From: HGM04593 sp045588485
Lineage (GTDB): Bacteria; Bacteroidota; Bacteroidia; Bacteroidales; Bacteroidaceae
Length of the DNA: 64,000 bases
Reading direction: 5' to 3'
NCBI GenBank assembly: GCA_045588485.1
Contig: JAZNEI010000018.1
Coordinates: 1-64,000 of the forward strand
Below the pieces are notes generated by a model. The model did not search any database and was not told where the DNA came from. It saw only the letters and a program-made list of their open reading frames with translations. The position numbers and the translations under genes were made by a program. Below are positions 17,003 through 25,287 of this stretch, in pieces. Numbering within the stretch: the stretch's first letter is position 1; each line of letters opens with the position of its first letter.

Positions 17003-17443
17003 TTATCTTTTTTCTTTAAAGAACGATTTCATAAGTTGAGCCGACTCTTCAGAACATACTCCGCTGACAACTTCGGTCTTTGGGTGCAGGACATCCGGAG
17101 CCAAGCGTCTGTAACCTCTTTTCTCGTCATCGGCACCGTATACAAGACGGCCCAATTGTGCCCAGCCTATGGCTCCTGCACACATAGGGCACGGTTCTAC
17201 GGTGACGTACAAAGTACAATCGTTAAGGTATTTGCCACCTATATGTGATGCTGCTGCTGTTATCGCTTGCATCTCGGCATGTGCGGTGACATCATTAAGG
17301 GTCTCTGTGAGGTTATGGCATCGGGCTATTATACGCTCGTTGCATACTACAATGGCTCCTACCGGAACTTCACCAAGGTCGTATGCTTTGCGGGCCTCGG
17401 CTATTGCCTGGTGCATATAGTATATGTCTCTGTTATCGTTCAT
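17003..17443 (-). CDS. tadA: tRNA adenosine(34) deaminase
   Basis: From the ATG at 17443 the protein is 146 residues. It belongs to the cytidine deaminase fold, with zinc ligands in HAE (55-57) and PCPMC (84-88). It changes A34 to inosine in tRNA-Arg(ACG). An in-frame extension back to 17548 would overlap the gene upstream and lacks family resemblance, so the shorter form is preferred (MNDNRDIYYMHQAIAEA). The gene lies 55 bases after a small basic protein gene on the same strand and ends at the shared terminator. Confidence 0.92.
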   Translation of the reverse strand: MNDNRDIYYMHQAIAEARKAYDLGEVPVGAIVVCNERIIARCHNLTETLNDVTAHAEMQAITAAASHIGGKYLNDCTLYVTVEPCPMCAGAIGWAQLGRLVYGADDEKRGYRRLAPDVLHPKTEVVSGVCSEESAQLMKSFFKEKR

Positions 17444-17498
17444 AGTTGTTTTGTCTTTATTGTTTAGAAAATAATGTTGTTGCTTTTTTTCTGTATCT

Positions 17499-17735
17499 TT
17501 ATCGGCGCATTTCGTGTTCGTTGAAAAGAGTGGGATAGTCTTCGTCAATATTCTTATAGATAAAAGCGAGGAGTGTTTCGCGCATCCAGTTGCTCTTGTT
17601 GCCTATCTTGTGCTTTTTAAGATATTCGTCAATGATTCTATTCTCCTCGTCGCTCACAAGGCATACTACACGTTTATGCCGCACAGGTTGTATGCGGGCA
17701 GTGGTTGCCTTGGGTCTTTTTTTGGTGGATGCCAT
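17499..17735 (-). CDS. Small basic protein, possible ribbon-helix-helix type DNA binder
   Basis: This 78-residue protein has a basic, Lys/Arg/Thr-rich N-terminus (1-24). Then comes a strand-helix-helix pattern, RVVCLVSDEENRIIDEYLKK and NKSNWMRETLLAFIYKN, which resembles the ribbon-helix-helix fold of MobC-like and Arc-like proteins. The acidic and aromatic C-terminus ends in NEHEMRR. The function is unknown to me. I recall near-identical endings in other Bacteroidales, so it is likely a conserved gene. It probably shares a transcript with tadA. Confidence 0.65.
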   Translation of the reverse strand: MASTKKRPKATTARIQPVRHKRVVCLVSDEENRIIDEYLKKHKIGNKSNWMRETLLAFIYKNIDEDYPTLFNEHEMRR

Positions 17736-17822
17736 TTATCTGTAAACTAAGAAAGGTTTTGAAATACTGATATTCTATTGTGCAAAATTACATTTAAGTT
17801 GCTCTAAAAACAAACTTTTTTA

Positions 17823-17853
17823 TTGTCTTTTGCTCTTGGAATGGTTATCTTAG
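17823..17853 (+). promoter_or_regulatory. Promoter of the yraN operon
   Basis: TTG at 17823-17825 and TATCTTAG at 17846-17853 are 20 bases apart, close to the Bacteroidota promoter consensus. The predicted start of transcription is only about 10-15 bases before the yraN start codon, giving a very short leader. Confidence 0.6.
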
Positions 17854-17873
17854 CGCAATAAATGATAAATTTT

Positions 17874-18239
17874 ATGGCTGAACATAATTTGTTAGGTAAT
17901 AAAGGCGAGATGTTGGCCGCACGGTATCTTATGGAGCAGGGTTTTGCGATACGCGAATATAACTGGAGAAGCGGGCATAAGGAGATTGATCTTGTAGCGC
18001 AAGAGCATGATGTGCTTGTCTTTGTCGAGGTAAAGACACGTAGTAACGAGGCTTTTGGCGATGCTCGGGATGCTGTCACTCTGATGAAACAGCGTCGTCT
18101 GGTGCTCGCTGCCGAAGCTTATGTCAAGGCCCGGAAAATAGATCTTGAGACTCGGTTCGATATTGTTACTGTGGTGGGCAATGGCGAGGAACATATTATA
18201 GAGCATATTAGAGATGCATTTTATCCGCAACTATCATGA
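17874..18239 (+). CDS. YraN family protein (UPF0102), endonuclease-like fold
   Basis: Taking the ATG at 17874 (MAEHNLLGNKGE) gives 121 residues, the usual family length; an alternative ATG four codons earlier is possible. The protein has the restriction-endonuclease-like pattern of this family: Glu in NKGEMLAARYL, then KEIDLVAQ and FVEVKTR, the D-ExK arrangement that would bind metal. The biological role of YraN proteins is not settled. It overlaps the next gene by 4 bases (ATGA), so the two are probably translated together. Confidence 0.88.
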   Translation: MAEHNLLGNKGEMLAARYLMEQGFAIREYNWRSGHKEIDLVAQEHDVLVFVEVKTRSNEAFGDARDAVTLMKQRRLVLAAEAYVKARKIDLETRFDIVTVVGNGEEHIIEHIRDAFYPQLS

Positions 18240-18583
18240 ATATTGAAGAAGCACGCCTTTACTGCTTGAGTATGCAGGGGGCTACCGAGGATTTTCCTTT
18301 CGATGAGACTACGCTTGCCTTTCGCATCGAGGGTAAGATATTTGCTTGTGTCGACCTAATGAATACAACATGGTTTTGTGTCAAATGCAATCCTGAACGT
18401 GCTATTGAGCTACGTGAAAGATATGAGCAGATTGCTCCTGCATGGCATTGGAACAAGAAGTATTGGAATCAGTTGGATATTGAGCATCTTCCCGATGAAC
18501 TTGTTTGTGAATGTATTTTACATTCGTATGACGAGGTCTTAAAGAAATTACCTAAGAAAATACGCATAAAATATGGCAGATGA
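18236..18583 (+). CDS. MmcQ/YjbR family DNA-binding-like protein
   Basis: The 115-residue protein has the MmcQ/YjbR (CyaY-like fold) pattern. It begins MNIEEARLYCLSMQGATEDFPF, with FRIEGKIFACVDL and KCNPERAIELRERY in the middle. The end reads APAWHWNKKYWNQLD, LVCECILHSYDEVLKKLPKK. Members have been proposed to bind DNA, but the role is not established. It overlaps yraN by 4 bases and the birA gene by 11 bases, forming a tight three-gene operon. Confidence 0.88.
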   Translation: MNIEEARLYCLSMQGATEDFPFDETTLAFRIEGKIFACVDLMNTTWFCVKCNPERAIELRERYEQIAPAWHWNKKYWNQLDIEHLPDELVCECILHSYDEVLKKLPKKIRIKYGR

Positions 18584-19331
18584 GTCGGTAAATATTTATA
18601 GAGTGCATCTTGGTGTTGTAGATTCTACGAACAGTTATGTACGAGACGAGGCTGAAACTCTTGCAAGATTGGCTTGTGGGGCAGGTATTATAGCTGTCAC
18701 AGCCGATGCGCAAACGGCCGGACGTGGGCAGAGGGGCAATCGTTGGCTATCGAAAGACGGAGAGAATATGTTGCTTACTATTCTTGTAGAACCGCGTTTC
18801 CTTGTACCTTCACGGCAGTTCGCACTCTCTCAGGCTATTGCTTTGGCAGTTCGGGATACAATGTTGAAATATGGTATTATGGCAAGACTTAAATGGCCTA
18901 ATGATATTTATGTAGAAAAAGGCAAGCTTGCGGGTATCTTGATAGAACTTGACTATGAGGCCGATTATATTGCGAGTGCGATTATAGGTGTAGGGCTGAA
19001 TGTAAATCAGACTGAGTTTGCACCGATGGAGTGTATTCCCACGTCGATGAAAATACTCACAGGTCGAGATTTTAATGTAAATGAAGTAACCGACTCGATA
19101 TTGCTCTCTTTTGCAAAACGATATTCATTGATGAAAGAGTGCAACTTATCTTTGGCCGACGAGTATAAACAATCTTTAATGGGGTGGGGAGTTTCGCAGC
19201 ATTACAAAGATATGTCGGGAACTTTTGATGCTGTTATTGAGGATGTTGAACCCGACGGTCATATTCTGTTGCGTAGCGACGATGGTGAATTGCGTCGTTT
19301 CGCATTTAAAGAGGTTGAACTCTGTATTTAA
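18573..19331 (+). CDS. birA: Biotin-[acetyl-CoA-carboxylase] ligase
   Basis: The 252-residue protein attaches biotin to biotin carboxyl carrier proteins through biotinyl-AMP. It has the biotin/ATP-binding GRGQRGNRW (50-57) and the catalytic KWPND (107-111), then GKLAGILIE. No N-terminal helix-turn-helix is present, so unlike E. coli BirA it cannot act as a DNA-binding repressor. The start overlaps the end of the MmcQ/YjbR gene by 11 bases. Confidence 0.93.
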   Translation: MADESVNIYRVHLGVVDSTNSYVRDEAETLARLACGAGIIAVTADAQTAGRGQRGNRWLSKDGENMLLTILVEPRFLVPSRQFALSQAIALAVRDTMLKYGIMARLKWPNDIYVEKGKLAGILIELDYEADYIASAIIGVGLNVNQTEFAPMECIPTSMKILTGRDFNVNEVTDSILLSFAKRYSLMKECNLSLADEYKQSLMGWGVSQHYKDMSGTFDAVIEDVEPDGHILLRSDDGELRRFAFKEVELCI

Positions 19332-19423
19332 AAACCGTATAAAGCAAGCAAATTTGATAAGTCGGCGAATTGTCGGGTTATAGGAATGAACCCTATATTA
19401 ATGTCTATTAAATTATCTCTTAA

Positions 19424-19639
19424 TCACCTCTTTCCTTCGTTCTCGCGCTCCTTGCGCAGTCTCTGACGGCGGCGCATCAAGAACCACAGGCAGACGAGTG
19501 CAGCGTATGATACGCCTATTATAGCCCACTTTTCGTTGTTGCTCATCTCGTGGTTGCGTGGAAAGAAGTAGATATACATGCAGGTGGTGTATATGAATAG
19601 TATTGCTACAGTCCAATTGGGGTTTTTGAGAAATCTCAT
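19424..19639 (-). CDS. Small two-helix membrane protein of unknown function
   Basis: The 71-residue protein has two hydrophobic segments (about 9-28 and 36-53, the latter KWAIIGVSYAALVCLWFLM). A very basic C-terminus follows (RRRQRLRKERENEGKR), expected on the cytoplasmic side. I recognise no function. It lies between birA and pyrH, convergent with the former and divergent from the latter. I recall small proteins of this shape (FLKNPNW start) near pyrH in related bacteria. Confidence 0.65.
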   Translation of the reverse strand: MRFLKNPNWTVAILFIYTTCMYIYFFPRNHEMSNNEKWAIIGVSYAALVCLWFLMRRRQRLRKERENEGKR

Positions 19640-19730
19640 AATAGTCGTTTTTTTTATTTGCTGCTAAGGTACTCTTTTTTTTAATATCTTAATTGATAAA
19701 TGGTTTAAAGATGCTATTATTTAACCTTTG

Positions 19731-19761
19731 TTGCACTTTAGCAAAAAAAAATATATATTCG
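19731..19761 (+). promoter_or_regulatory. Promoter of pyrH
   Basis: TTG at 19731-19733 and TATATTCG at 19754-19761 are 20 bases apart, a good Bacteroidota promoter, placing transcription start about 30 bases before the pyrH ATG. Confidence 0.7.
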
Positions 19762-19798
19762 CACAATAAATGTATGATTAACCAAAAAAAAGAAAAAT

Positions 19799-20509
19799 AT
19801 GGCAAAATTTAATCGCATTCTCCTAAAACTCAGTGGAGAGAGCCTTATGGGTGAACAGGGTTATGGTATCGATGTTAAGCGTCTTAATGAGTATGCTGCA
19901 CAGATTAAAGAGGTTTCCGAGATGGGTGTGCAGATTGGAATTGTTATCGGCGGTGGTAACATTTTTCGTGGTCTTACCGGTGCAGGCAAGGGCTTCGACC
20001 GTGTCAAAGGCGACCAGATGGGTATGATGGCTACTGTTATTAACAGTCTCGCCTTAAGCTCGGCTCTCGAGGCAGCCGGCGTTCCTACGAAGGTGCTTAC
20101 TGCTATACGTATGGAGCCTGTAGGCGAGTTTTATACAAAGTGGAAAGCTATAGATGCTATGAAAGAGGGTCGTGTGGTTATTATGGCAGCAGGTACAGGC
20201 AGTCCTTATTTCACAACCGATACAGGCTCATCGCTTCGTGGCATAGAGATTGAAGCCGATGTAATGCTCAAGGGTACACGTGTCGATGGTATTTACACTG
20301 CCGACCCCGAAAAGGACCCCACTGCAACGAAGTTCAGCGATATATCTTACGACGAGGTTATCAGTCGCGGACTAAAGGTTATGGATATTACAGCTACTGC
20401 AATGTGCCGCGAGAATAATCTGCCTATCTATGTCTTTAATATGGATGTTGTGGGTAACCTTAAAAAAGTTATGAACGGCGAGGAGATTGGTACTTTTGTA
20501 CACCCTTGA
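19799..20509 (+). CDS. pyrH: UMP kinase
   Basis: This is a 236-residue cytoplasmic enzyme of the amino acid kinase family that phosphorylates UMP to UDP. Motifs are LLKLSGESLMG (8-18), IVIGGGNIFRG, GTGSPYFTTDT and KGTRVDGIYTADP. Length and start agree with the family. It is monocistronic here, with its own promoter and a strong terminator. Confidence 0.96.
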   Translation: MAKFNRILLKLSGESLMGEQGYGIDVKRLNEYAAQIKEVSEMGVQIGIVIGGGNIFRGLTGAGKGFDRVKGDQMGMMATVINSLALSSALEAAGVPTKVLTAIRMEPVGEFYTKWKAIDAMKEGRVVIMAAGTGSPYFTTDTGSSLRGIEIEADVMLKGTRVDGIYTADPEKDPTATKFSDISYDEVISRGLKVMDITATAMCRENNLPIYVFNMDVVGNLKKVMNGEEIGTFVHP

Positions 20510-20515
20510 TTTCTA

Positions 20516-20565
20516 CTATATATAAAAATGTAGAGCACTTTTTGGTGCTCTACATTTTTATATAG
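20516..20565. terminator. Bidirectional terminator after pyrH
   Basis: Arms of about 21 bases (ctatatataaaaatgtagagcac and complement with few mismatches) around a short T-rich loop lie between pyrH and the convergent beta-helix gene. Confidence 0.85.
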
Positions 20566-20580
20566 CTTCTGCTATCGTTT

Positions 20581-22284
20581 TTAGGGAATGTCGGGATAGT
20601 CCTGAGTATAGCATTTCAGCATCAGCCATCCACCGTTGATATCTAATTCGGAATTTAATGATGAAATGTTGCTTGGTGACAGTGCTTTTACAATGCCGCC
20701 ATTTAGTATCAGGTAATCGGACGATATTGCAACATCCTTGGATGACGATGCTATAAGTGTGCCATCATTGACTGTCAAATCAACACAAGTAATGGCACGT
20801 GTCTTCTTGTTGTCAACATCATCGTAGTAGTTCTCTCCATCGGCAATAAGGGTTACATTGCCGCCATCTATCGTTACATTGCCGTCGCAGTTAATGGCTT
20901 TTGCTCCATCTCCGGTACATTTTATAGCAAGTATTCCGTTTTTGATGGTAAGTTCTCCGGCACATTTTACTCCTGCAGCAGCTGTCGTGTCAGATTCGTT
21001 TATGTCACCTGTGGCAATACCTGTAAGTTCGCCTCCCGATAGTGTCATACTGCCGTCGCAGTTTATGATTTTAGAACCATTGCCTTCGGTCTGTGCTCTT
21101 ACTACACCTCCGTTCTGCACGTAATCGCCCTCGCATTTTATTGCCGAACTCTTCGCTTCGCTTGTATAGATATTTATCAATCCTCCGTTTATGGTTGCAG
21201 ATGCGTTTACTGTGATGTTGGCATCCTCGTTAGATACTTTTATTGCTTCTCCTGCACTGTTGAGTGTGAGAACACCTGCTTCGATAAGAACATTGCCTTT
21301 GCCGCAGTCGATGGCATCGCCCTCGCACGAGACGTTAATCTCGGGACGTTGTGCTGCAGTACGTCCTACTCTGAAGCTCTCGTTTGTGTGGAAGCCGTCT
21401 TTAACTGCCGAGAGGATATTTATCTTGCCGCTGCGTATGCGCAGATAGTCATCGCTGCAGATGCCGTGACCACCAAGGCTTGTGACGTTCAATGTTCCTG
21501 TACCGTTGAATATAATCTGTCCCTCGGCAAAGAGAGTGCCTTTCTGGTCTTCGGCCTCACCGCCTGTAATGGTTGGCTCGGCATATACTGCACCGTCGCA
21601 AAGATTGTTTGTGGTTCCTGCGCCTATTGTAAAGTAGATGGTCTTTCCTGTCTGTATGTTAATGGCCGGACCATTGTTGTTCGTAAGGTCGAGACCACCC
21701 AACATAAGCTGGAACTTCTTTGTGCTGTAGAATTTAATGGAGCCGTCGCTGCATTTTCCCTTTACAATATACTGCACCTTGCCTATTGTGGAATTAACTG
21801 TAACGTGTGTGTTGTTCTTGATAGAGATATTTATTCCACTTACAACATTGGGGATGAGTGTCACGCCCGTTTCGCTAAATGTGATTGTCACTCGCTTCTC
21901 GGGGCTGTAGTTTTCTATAAAATCGCCCGACTCATCAATGGTCTCGTCGGTGATAATTGTCTCTGTTACCTCGCTGAACTCGGGAGTATTGTTGCTTATT
22001 GTTACTACGGGTGTAACATCTGTCTCTAACAGGGTGCTTGCTAAAGGTTTGCGAGGTACTACACTGTCAATGTCAGCAGTCGCAAAATAGTGGCTATACC
22101 AATATTCGTTTACTAAATCAGTGAACCTTATAAAACGTTGTTCGGCATTGAATCTGATTTCGTTGTAATCTTTTATTGGAACCTCTACGGTGGTACCGTT
22201 CTTGTTGCAGATGTAAAGCGATTGGGCATTGCCCGATAGTGTAGCCAATGCCGCTATTGCTAATATAAATAGTGTCTTTTTCAT
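20581..22284 (-). CDS. Secreted beta-helix carbohydrate-binding protein (Cthe_2159/DUF4353-like)
   Basis: The 567-residue protein has a Sec signal peptide (1-20, ending SGNAQ). A short N-terminal module (about 21-77) contains EIRFNAEQRFIRF and ADIDSVV. A long right-handed beta-helix region follows, built from repeats such as GTGTLNVTSLGGHGICSDD, SAVKDGFHTNE, CEGDAIDCGKGNV and NSAGEAIKVSNEDANI. This is the layout of the Cthe_2159 family, whose founding member binds acidic plant polysaccharides with calcium. It is the last gene of a five-gene operon that starts with a polyphosphate polymerase-like gene, and overlaps the preceding gene by 4 bases. The ligand here is unknown. Confidence 0.8.
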   Translation of the reverse strand: MKKTLFILAIAALATLSGNAQSLYICNKNGTTVEVPIKDYNEIRFNAEQRFIRFTDLVNEYWYSHYFATADIDSVVPRKPLASTLLETDVTPVVTISNNTPEFSEVTETIITDETIDESGDFIENYSPEKRVTITFSETGVTLIPNVVSGINISIKNNTHVTVNSTIGKVQYIVKGKCSDGSIKFYSTKKFQLMLGGLDLTNNNGPAINIQTGKTIYFTIGAGTTNNLCDGAVYAEPTITGGEAEDQKGTLFAEGQIIFNGTGTLNVTSLGGHGICSDDYLRIRSGKINILSAVKDGFHTNESFRVGRTAAQRPEINVSCEGDAIDCGKGNVLIEAGVLTLNSAGEAIKVSNEDANITVNASATINGGLINIYTSEAKSSAIKCEGDYVQNGGVVRAQTEGNGSKIINCDGSMTLSGGELTGIATGDINESDTTAAAGVKCAGELTIKNGILAIKCTGDGAKAINCDGNVTIDGGNVTLIADGENYYDDVDNKKTRAITCVDLTVNDGTLIASSSKDVAISSDYLILNGGIVKALSPSNISSLNSELDINGGWLMLKCYTQDYPDIP

Positions 22285-22748
22285 CGTTTCAGGAATTTAG
22301 CGGTTCTACCATCGGCACGCAATATATATATGCCTTTGGGCAGAGTGGCGATGCTTATTGTACCGTTATCGGTATCGAGCTGCCTTGTGGATATGTGGCT
22401 GCCACTCATATTGTATATCTCAATGGTTGCTCCCGCAGTAGAATTAACACTTATTGCATCGCTCGAAATGTACTCAACAAGGTTGCTGCTGTTCTGTGGG
22501 GTAACAATATTTGTGCTCTCCAATTTGGCCGAAAAGTAGATTATGTCGGCCATATCATTGCTTACTGTAGTACCATCAAATTTCTCAACCTGTACAGTTG
22601 TACCACTAAATGTTATTCGACGCAATTCGTCGAATTGCACTGTCTGCTCATTTGTATTAGTCTTTATTACAAGATTCGTGCGAACATCTTGTGATATTGC
22701 AGGTAGAGCAAGAAGAATTGATACTGTTATTAGAAAAAATCTTCTCAT
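22281..22748 (-). CDS. Small secreted protein with sorting-type C-terminal tail
   Basis: The 155-residue protein has a Sec signal peptide (1-20, ending PAISQ). A module of about 55 residues follows (LVIKTNTNEQTVQF, RRITFSG, MADIIYFSAK), resembling the N-terminal module of the next protein. The C-terminal 50 residues (ATIEIYNMSGSHISTRQL ... LPKGIYILRADGRTAKFLKR) look like the beta-sandwich tail used for sorting by type IX secretion or related surface export. The function is unknown. It overlaps the beta-helix gene by 4 bases and lies 17 bases after the DUF2490 gene. Confidence 0.7.
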   Translation of the reverse strand: MRRFFLITVSILLALPAISQDVRTNLVIKTNTNEQTVQFDELRRITFSGTTVQVEKFDGTTVSNDMADIIYFSAKLESTNIVTPQNSSNLVEYISSDAISVNSTAGATIEIYNMSGSHISTRQLDTDNGTISIATLPKGIYILRADGRTAKFLKR

Positions 22749-22765
22749 TTTTAGTACATTAAATA

Positions 22766-23620
22766 TTATAGGTCGAATGAATATCCCACTCCTATGGCGT
22801 GTAATGCCGGACTTTTGCTCGACTTGTTGTCTTGGAACTGATAGTAGAGTGATACCTCGTTGTCTTTGTCAATCTTATAGCTTGCACCTACGCGGTAGCG
22901 AAGCTTGTCGTGTCCGCGCCACTCATCAAGGCGAGTGAAAAGCTCTATCGAGGCAAAAGGTTCTATCTTGCACTTTTTAATGTCCCACTTTGCTGTCAAG
23001 CGTGAGCGAAGCACTGTGTTATGTTTGCCATCTTTAAGCTCGGCATCGCTGTTGGGCGCATCTTCGGGTAGGATGGGGTAGGGGTTGTTGGGGTCTAACA
23101 TATCAAATGTGTAGCGGTACTTGTCTTCGTATGTCAATGCACTGTGTGTGTGCTGATATTGCAGACGTTCGCGCAACGATAGTTTTATGCGACCAATCTT
23201 GTGGCTTGCAGTCAATGTGAATACGAAGCGGTCGCGCTGCTCCCAGTAGGCGTGGTCGATGTTGTAATCATATACGGGATTGCCAAATTCATCGTCGCCT
23301 TTGTAATCTTTAAGGCTCTTCTCCTGGGGGTTGTACGACTCGATGTAGATGTAGCCTGCCTCGGCTTTTAACCATTTGGCAATCTCGTAACTCATACCAA
23401 TGCCGAATGAACGGCGGTCGGTCTGCTGAACGCCATCGATGGTACGTAACTCTCCTTCGAATTTAACATCGAGCTTCTCTGTAAGCTTCTTTTTTGCCTC
23501 AAGGCTTGTCCAGATGCCAAAGTCGTCGCTCTGTGCAAACAGACTGTTATAAGGCATCACTGATAGTAATAACGCGGCTGCAATAGCCGTAATTTTCTTA
23601 GTTTTTGATTTTGAATTCAT
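22766..23620 (-). CDS. DUF2490 family outer-membrane beta-barrel-like protein
   Basis: The 284-residue protein has a signal peptide (1-30, ending SLFAQ). It then shows alternating amphipathic strands (FGIWTSLEAKKKLTEKLDVKFEGEL, FGIGMSYEIAKWLKAEAGYIY, YRVGASYKIDKDNEVSLYYQF) with a C-terminal aromatic/hydrophobic ending (GVGYSFDL), typical of small outer-membrane barrels. This matches DUF2490. The gene overlaps the end of the DUF4956 gene by 23 bases, so the two are coupled. Within the cluster it is the best candidate for the outer-membrane component, possibly a pore. Confidence 0.8.
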   Translation of the reverse strand: MNSKSKTKKITAIAAALLLSVMPYNSLFAQSDDFGIWTSLEAKKKLTEKLDVKFEGELRTIDGVQQTDRRSFGIGMSYEIAKWLKAEAGYIYIESYNPQEKSLKDYKGDDEFGNPVYDYNIDHAYWEQRDRFVFTLTASHKIGRIKLSLRERLQYQHTHSALTYEDKYRYTFDMLDPNNPYPILPEDAPNSDAELKDGKHNTVLRSRLTAKWDIKKCKIEPFASIELFTRLDEWRGHDKLRYRVGASYKIDKDNEVSLYYQFQDNKSSKSPALHAIGVGYSFDL

Positions 23621-24362
23621 CGCTTGGAGCTTTAATTATTGTGTCTACTGTGTTAATTGAATCGTCGGTGGGACGATAATACATTTTTATAATAGCTGCA
23701 TCTTTAAGGAAATCGATTCCCCCAACCTCTACCTTGACAATATTCAGGCCGGTTCGCTTTTTCAGGTCCTCGATAAGTTCAGACTCCTTTTCGGGAGTGA
23801 TAAGGTTGATGTTATCGTATTTGATAACTTTATAAGAGAGGTGCTTAATGAAAAGATGGCTTTCGCAGGCCCAGATAGAGGCTATAAATAGTAGGTTAGA
23901 TGCCACCATCTCGGAGTAGCTCAGCTCTTCCATTACAAGACCATTAATGGCACTCATTGCTATGATAATGAACAAATAGGTCATTTCTCGTATGGCAACC
24001 TGCTCGGTACGGTAGCGGATGATACTGAATATTGCAAAAAGACCTAATGCAAAACCTGTCTTAAGTTTTACACCACCCAACAAGTAGATAAGCAGGAAAA
24101 TGCTTATCGCAATAAGTATAAATGTGAAGAAAAACTCACTGCGCTTGCATTTCGGATAGTAGAAGAAACGTACTACTATTCCTACAAAAAACAGGTTGAG
24201 GAAAAAACCTACAAGCAGGTTTATTATCCCCGGCAGATTAAAAATTGCTCCCTTAACAGGTTCGACAGCATCGTTTGTGCTACCAAGAATCTCATTGCCA
24301 AAATCCCAAATAGCACTTAAGAAAGGAATGTCAATTGTTGAAAGTGTTGTCAGTAGTTCCAT
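23598..24362 (-). CDS. DUF4956 inner-membrane protein
   Basis: The 254-residue protein has about four to six hydrophobic helices between residues 35 and 170 (INLLVGFFLNLFFVGIVV, FFTFILIAISIFLLIYLLGG, then shorter ones). A soluble C-terminal domain follows (about 180-254, EDLKKRTGLNIVKVEVGGI). The conserved block between (GFALGLFAIFSIIRYRTEQV, near 106-125) is characteristic of DUF4956. This family often lies next to VTC-type polyphosphate polymerase genes, as here (12 bases downstream of one). The role is unknown; transport of a polymer or regulation of the polymerase are possibilities. Confidence 0.85.
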   Translation of the reverse strand: MELLTTLSTIDIPFLSAIWDFGNEILGSTNDAVEPVKGAIFNLPGIINLLVGFFLNLFFVGIVVRFFYYPKCKRSEFFFTFILIAISIFLLIYLLGGVKLKTGFALGLFAIFSIIRYRTEQVAIREMTYLFIIIAMSAINGLVMEELSYSEMVASNLLFIASIWACESHLFIKHLSYKVIKYDNINLITPEKESELIEDLKKRTGLNIVKVEVGGIDFLKDAAIIKMYYRPTDDSINTVDTIIKAPSDEFKIKN

Positions 24363-24374
24363 ATTTGTGTTGTA

Positions 24375-25142
24375 TTATCTGTTTTCGAGTCGTTGGATAT
24401 ATCTTAATCTAGCTTTAAAGTTGTTGTATTGTAAGTTTTTGTTTGTGAGTATGCTGCCTATACAGTATTTGCTGAATCCCGAACGCTTTATGCGCAGGTC
24501 GCGAATAATTGCCAATGCCGGTGAAAAAACGTTGCCGTCGCGTTTAAGCTCAATAATTACTACGTGGTTAAGTCCGTTCTCCTCGTTGCTGTCAAGGTTG
24601 TGAAAATATAAACTAAAGTCTATTGTGAGACGCTCGGTTTTGCCAAAATTGACAAGCGTGATTCGGCTGAAACGGTTCTCGGTAACAGGGGATATCTGTT
24701 CAAGGGTGTACCAAGCATGTTTTGCAAGAAAAGGCACTATATTTTCCCTTTCTTCGTTGAGTGAATAGGCGCTGTTTACCTCAATACGCTTTTTCTTTGT
24801 ACGTCCATGGTTGTTCTTGTTTTTTACCTCCAGAAATGTGGTGTCGCTGTCAAGATATGTGCGAACCCTTATCTTTTCGCGTTTTGCTCTTCCTTTATGG
24901 TGCATGGTGTACATAAGAAAATCGGCAGTGTCGAAATATATCGTGTGGTACGATGAAATTCGCCTGCCGTTAATCTGTTGTACGTAATACTGACCGTTTA
25001 CTGCTGCCAAAAATGAACACAACTGCGCCTCTGTCGCGACAAACTTGGTGTCTGTGCGGTTCATTAGTTTTATACCCGACATATCTTCGAGGGATATAGG
25101 CGGAAGTTTTTCTATCAGTTCTAATATCTTGTTGTTGTCCAT
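24375..25142 (-). CDS. VTC-domain polyphosphate polymerase-like protein
   Basis: The 255-residue soluble protein has the tunnel-shaped VTC (CYTH-like) catalytic domain. Visible basic and acidic positions are Arg29/Asp31/Lys33 (RTDTKF), the YFDT motif (69-72), the cluster Lys87-Arg94 (KREKIRVR) and Glu105/Lys107/Lys109 (LEVKNKN). Later come RLTIDFSL, VIIELKRDG and the C-terminal SKYCIG. In yeast VTC4 these positions bind ATP and growing polyphosphate. All the expected residue classes are present, so the enzyme is probably active. It is the first gene of the five-gene envelope cluster and has no membrane segment of its own. Confidence 0.86.
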   Translation of the reverse strand: MDNNKILELIEKLPPISLEDMSGIKLMNRTDTKFVATEAQLCSFLAAVNGQYYVQQINGRRISSYHTIYFDTADFLMYTMHHKGRAKREKIRVRTYLDSDTTFLEVKNKNNHGRTKKKRIEVNSAYSLNEERENIVPFLAKHAWYTLEQISPVTENRFSRITLVNFGKTERLTIDFSLYFHNLDSNEENGLNHVVIIELKRDGNVFSPALAIIRDLRIKRSGFSKYCIGSILTNKNLQYNNFKARLRYIQRLENR

Positions 25143-25287
25143 TAATTAGATAGTAAATATTTGCTGTTAATGCAGAATATATTCACGGTTTACCGCAAAT
25201 GTACTAAAAAAAATATAACAGCCAAAAAATAACGTGTATGCATTGAATAAAAACAACTATAATTAATAAAAATTAGCTCTTGAGTGT

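Noticed and set aside
17444..17548. Longer start for tadA
   Set aside because: The extra 35 residues overlap the upstream gene and do not resemble deaminases.
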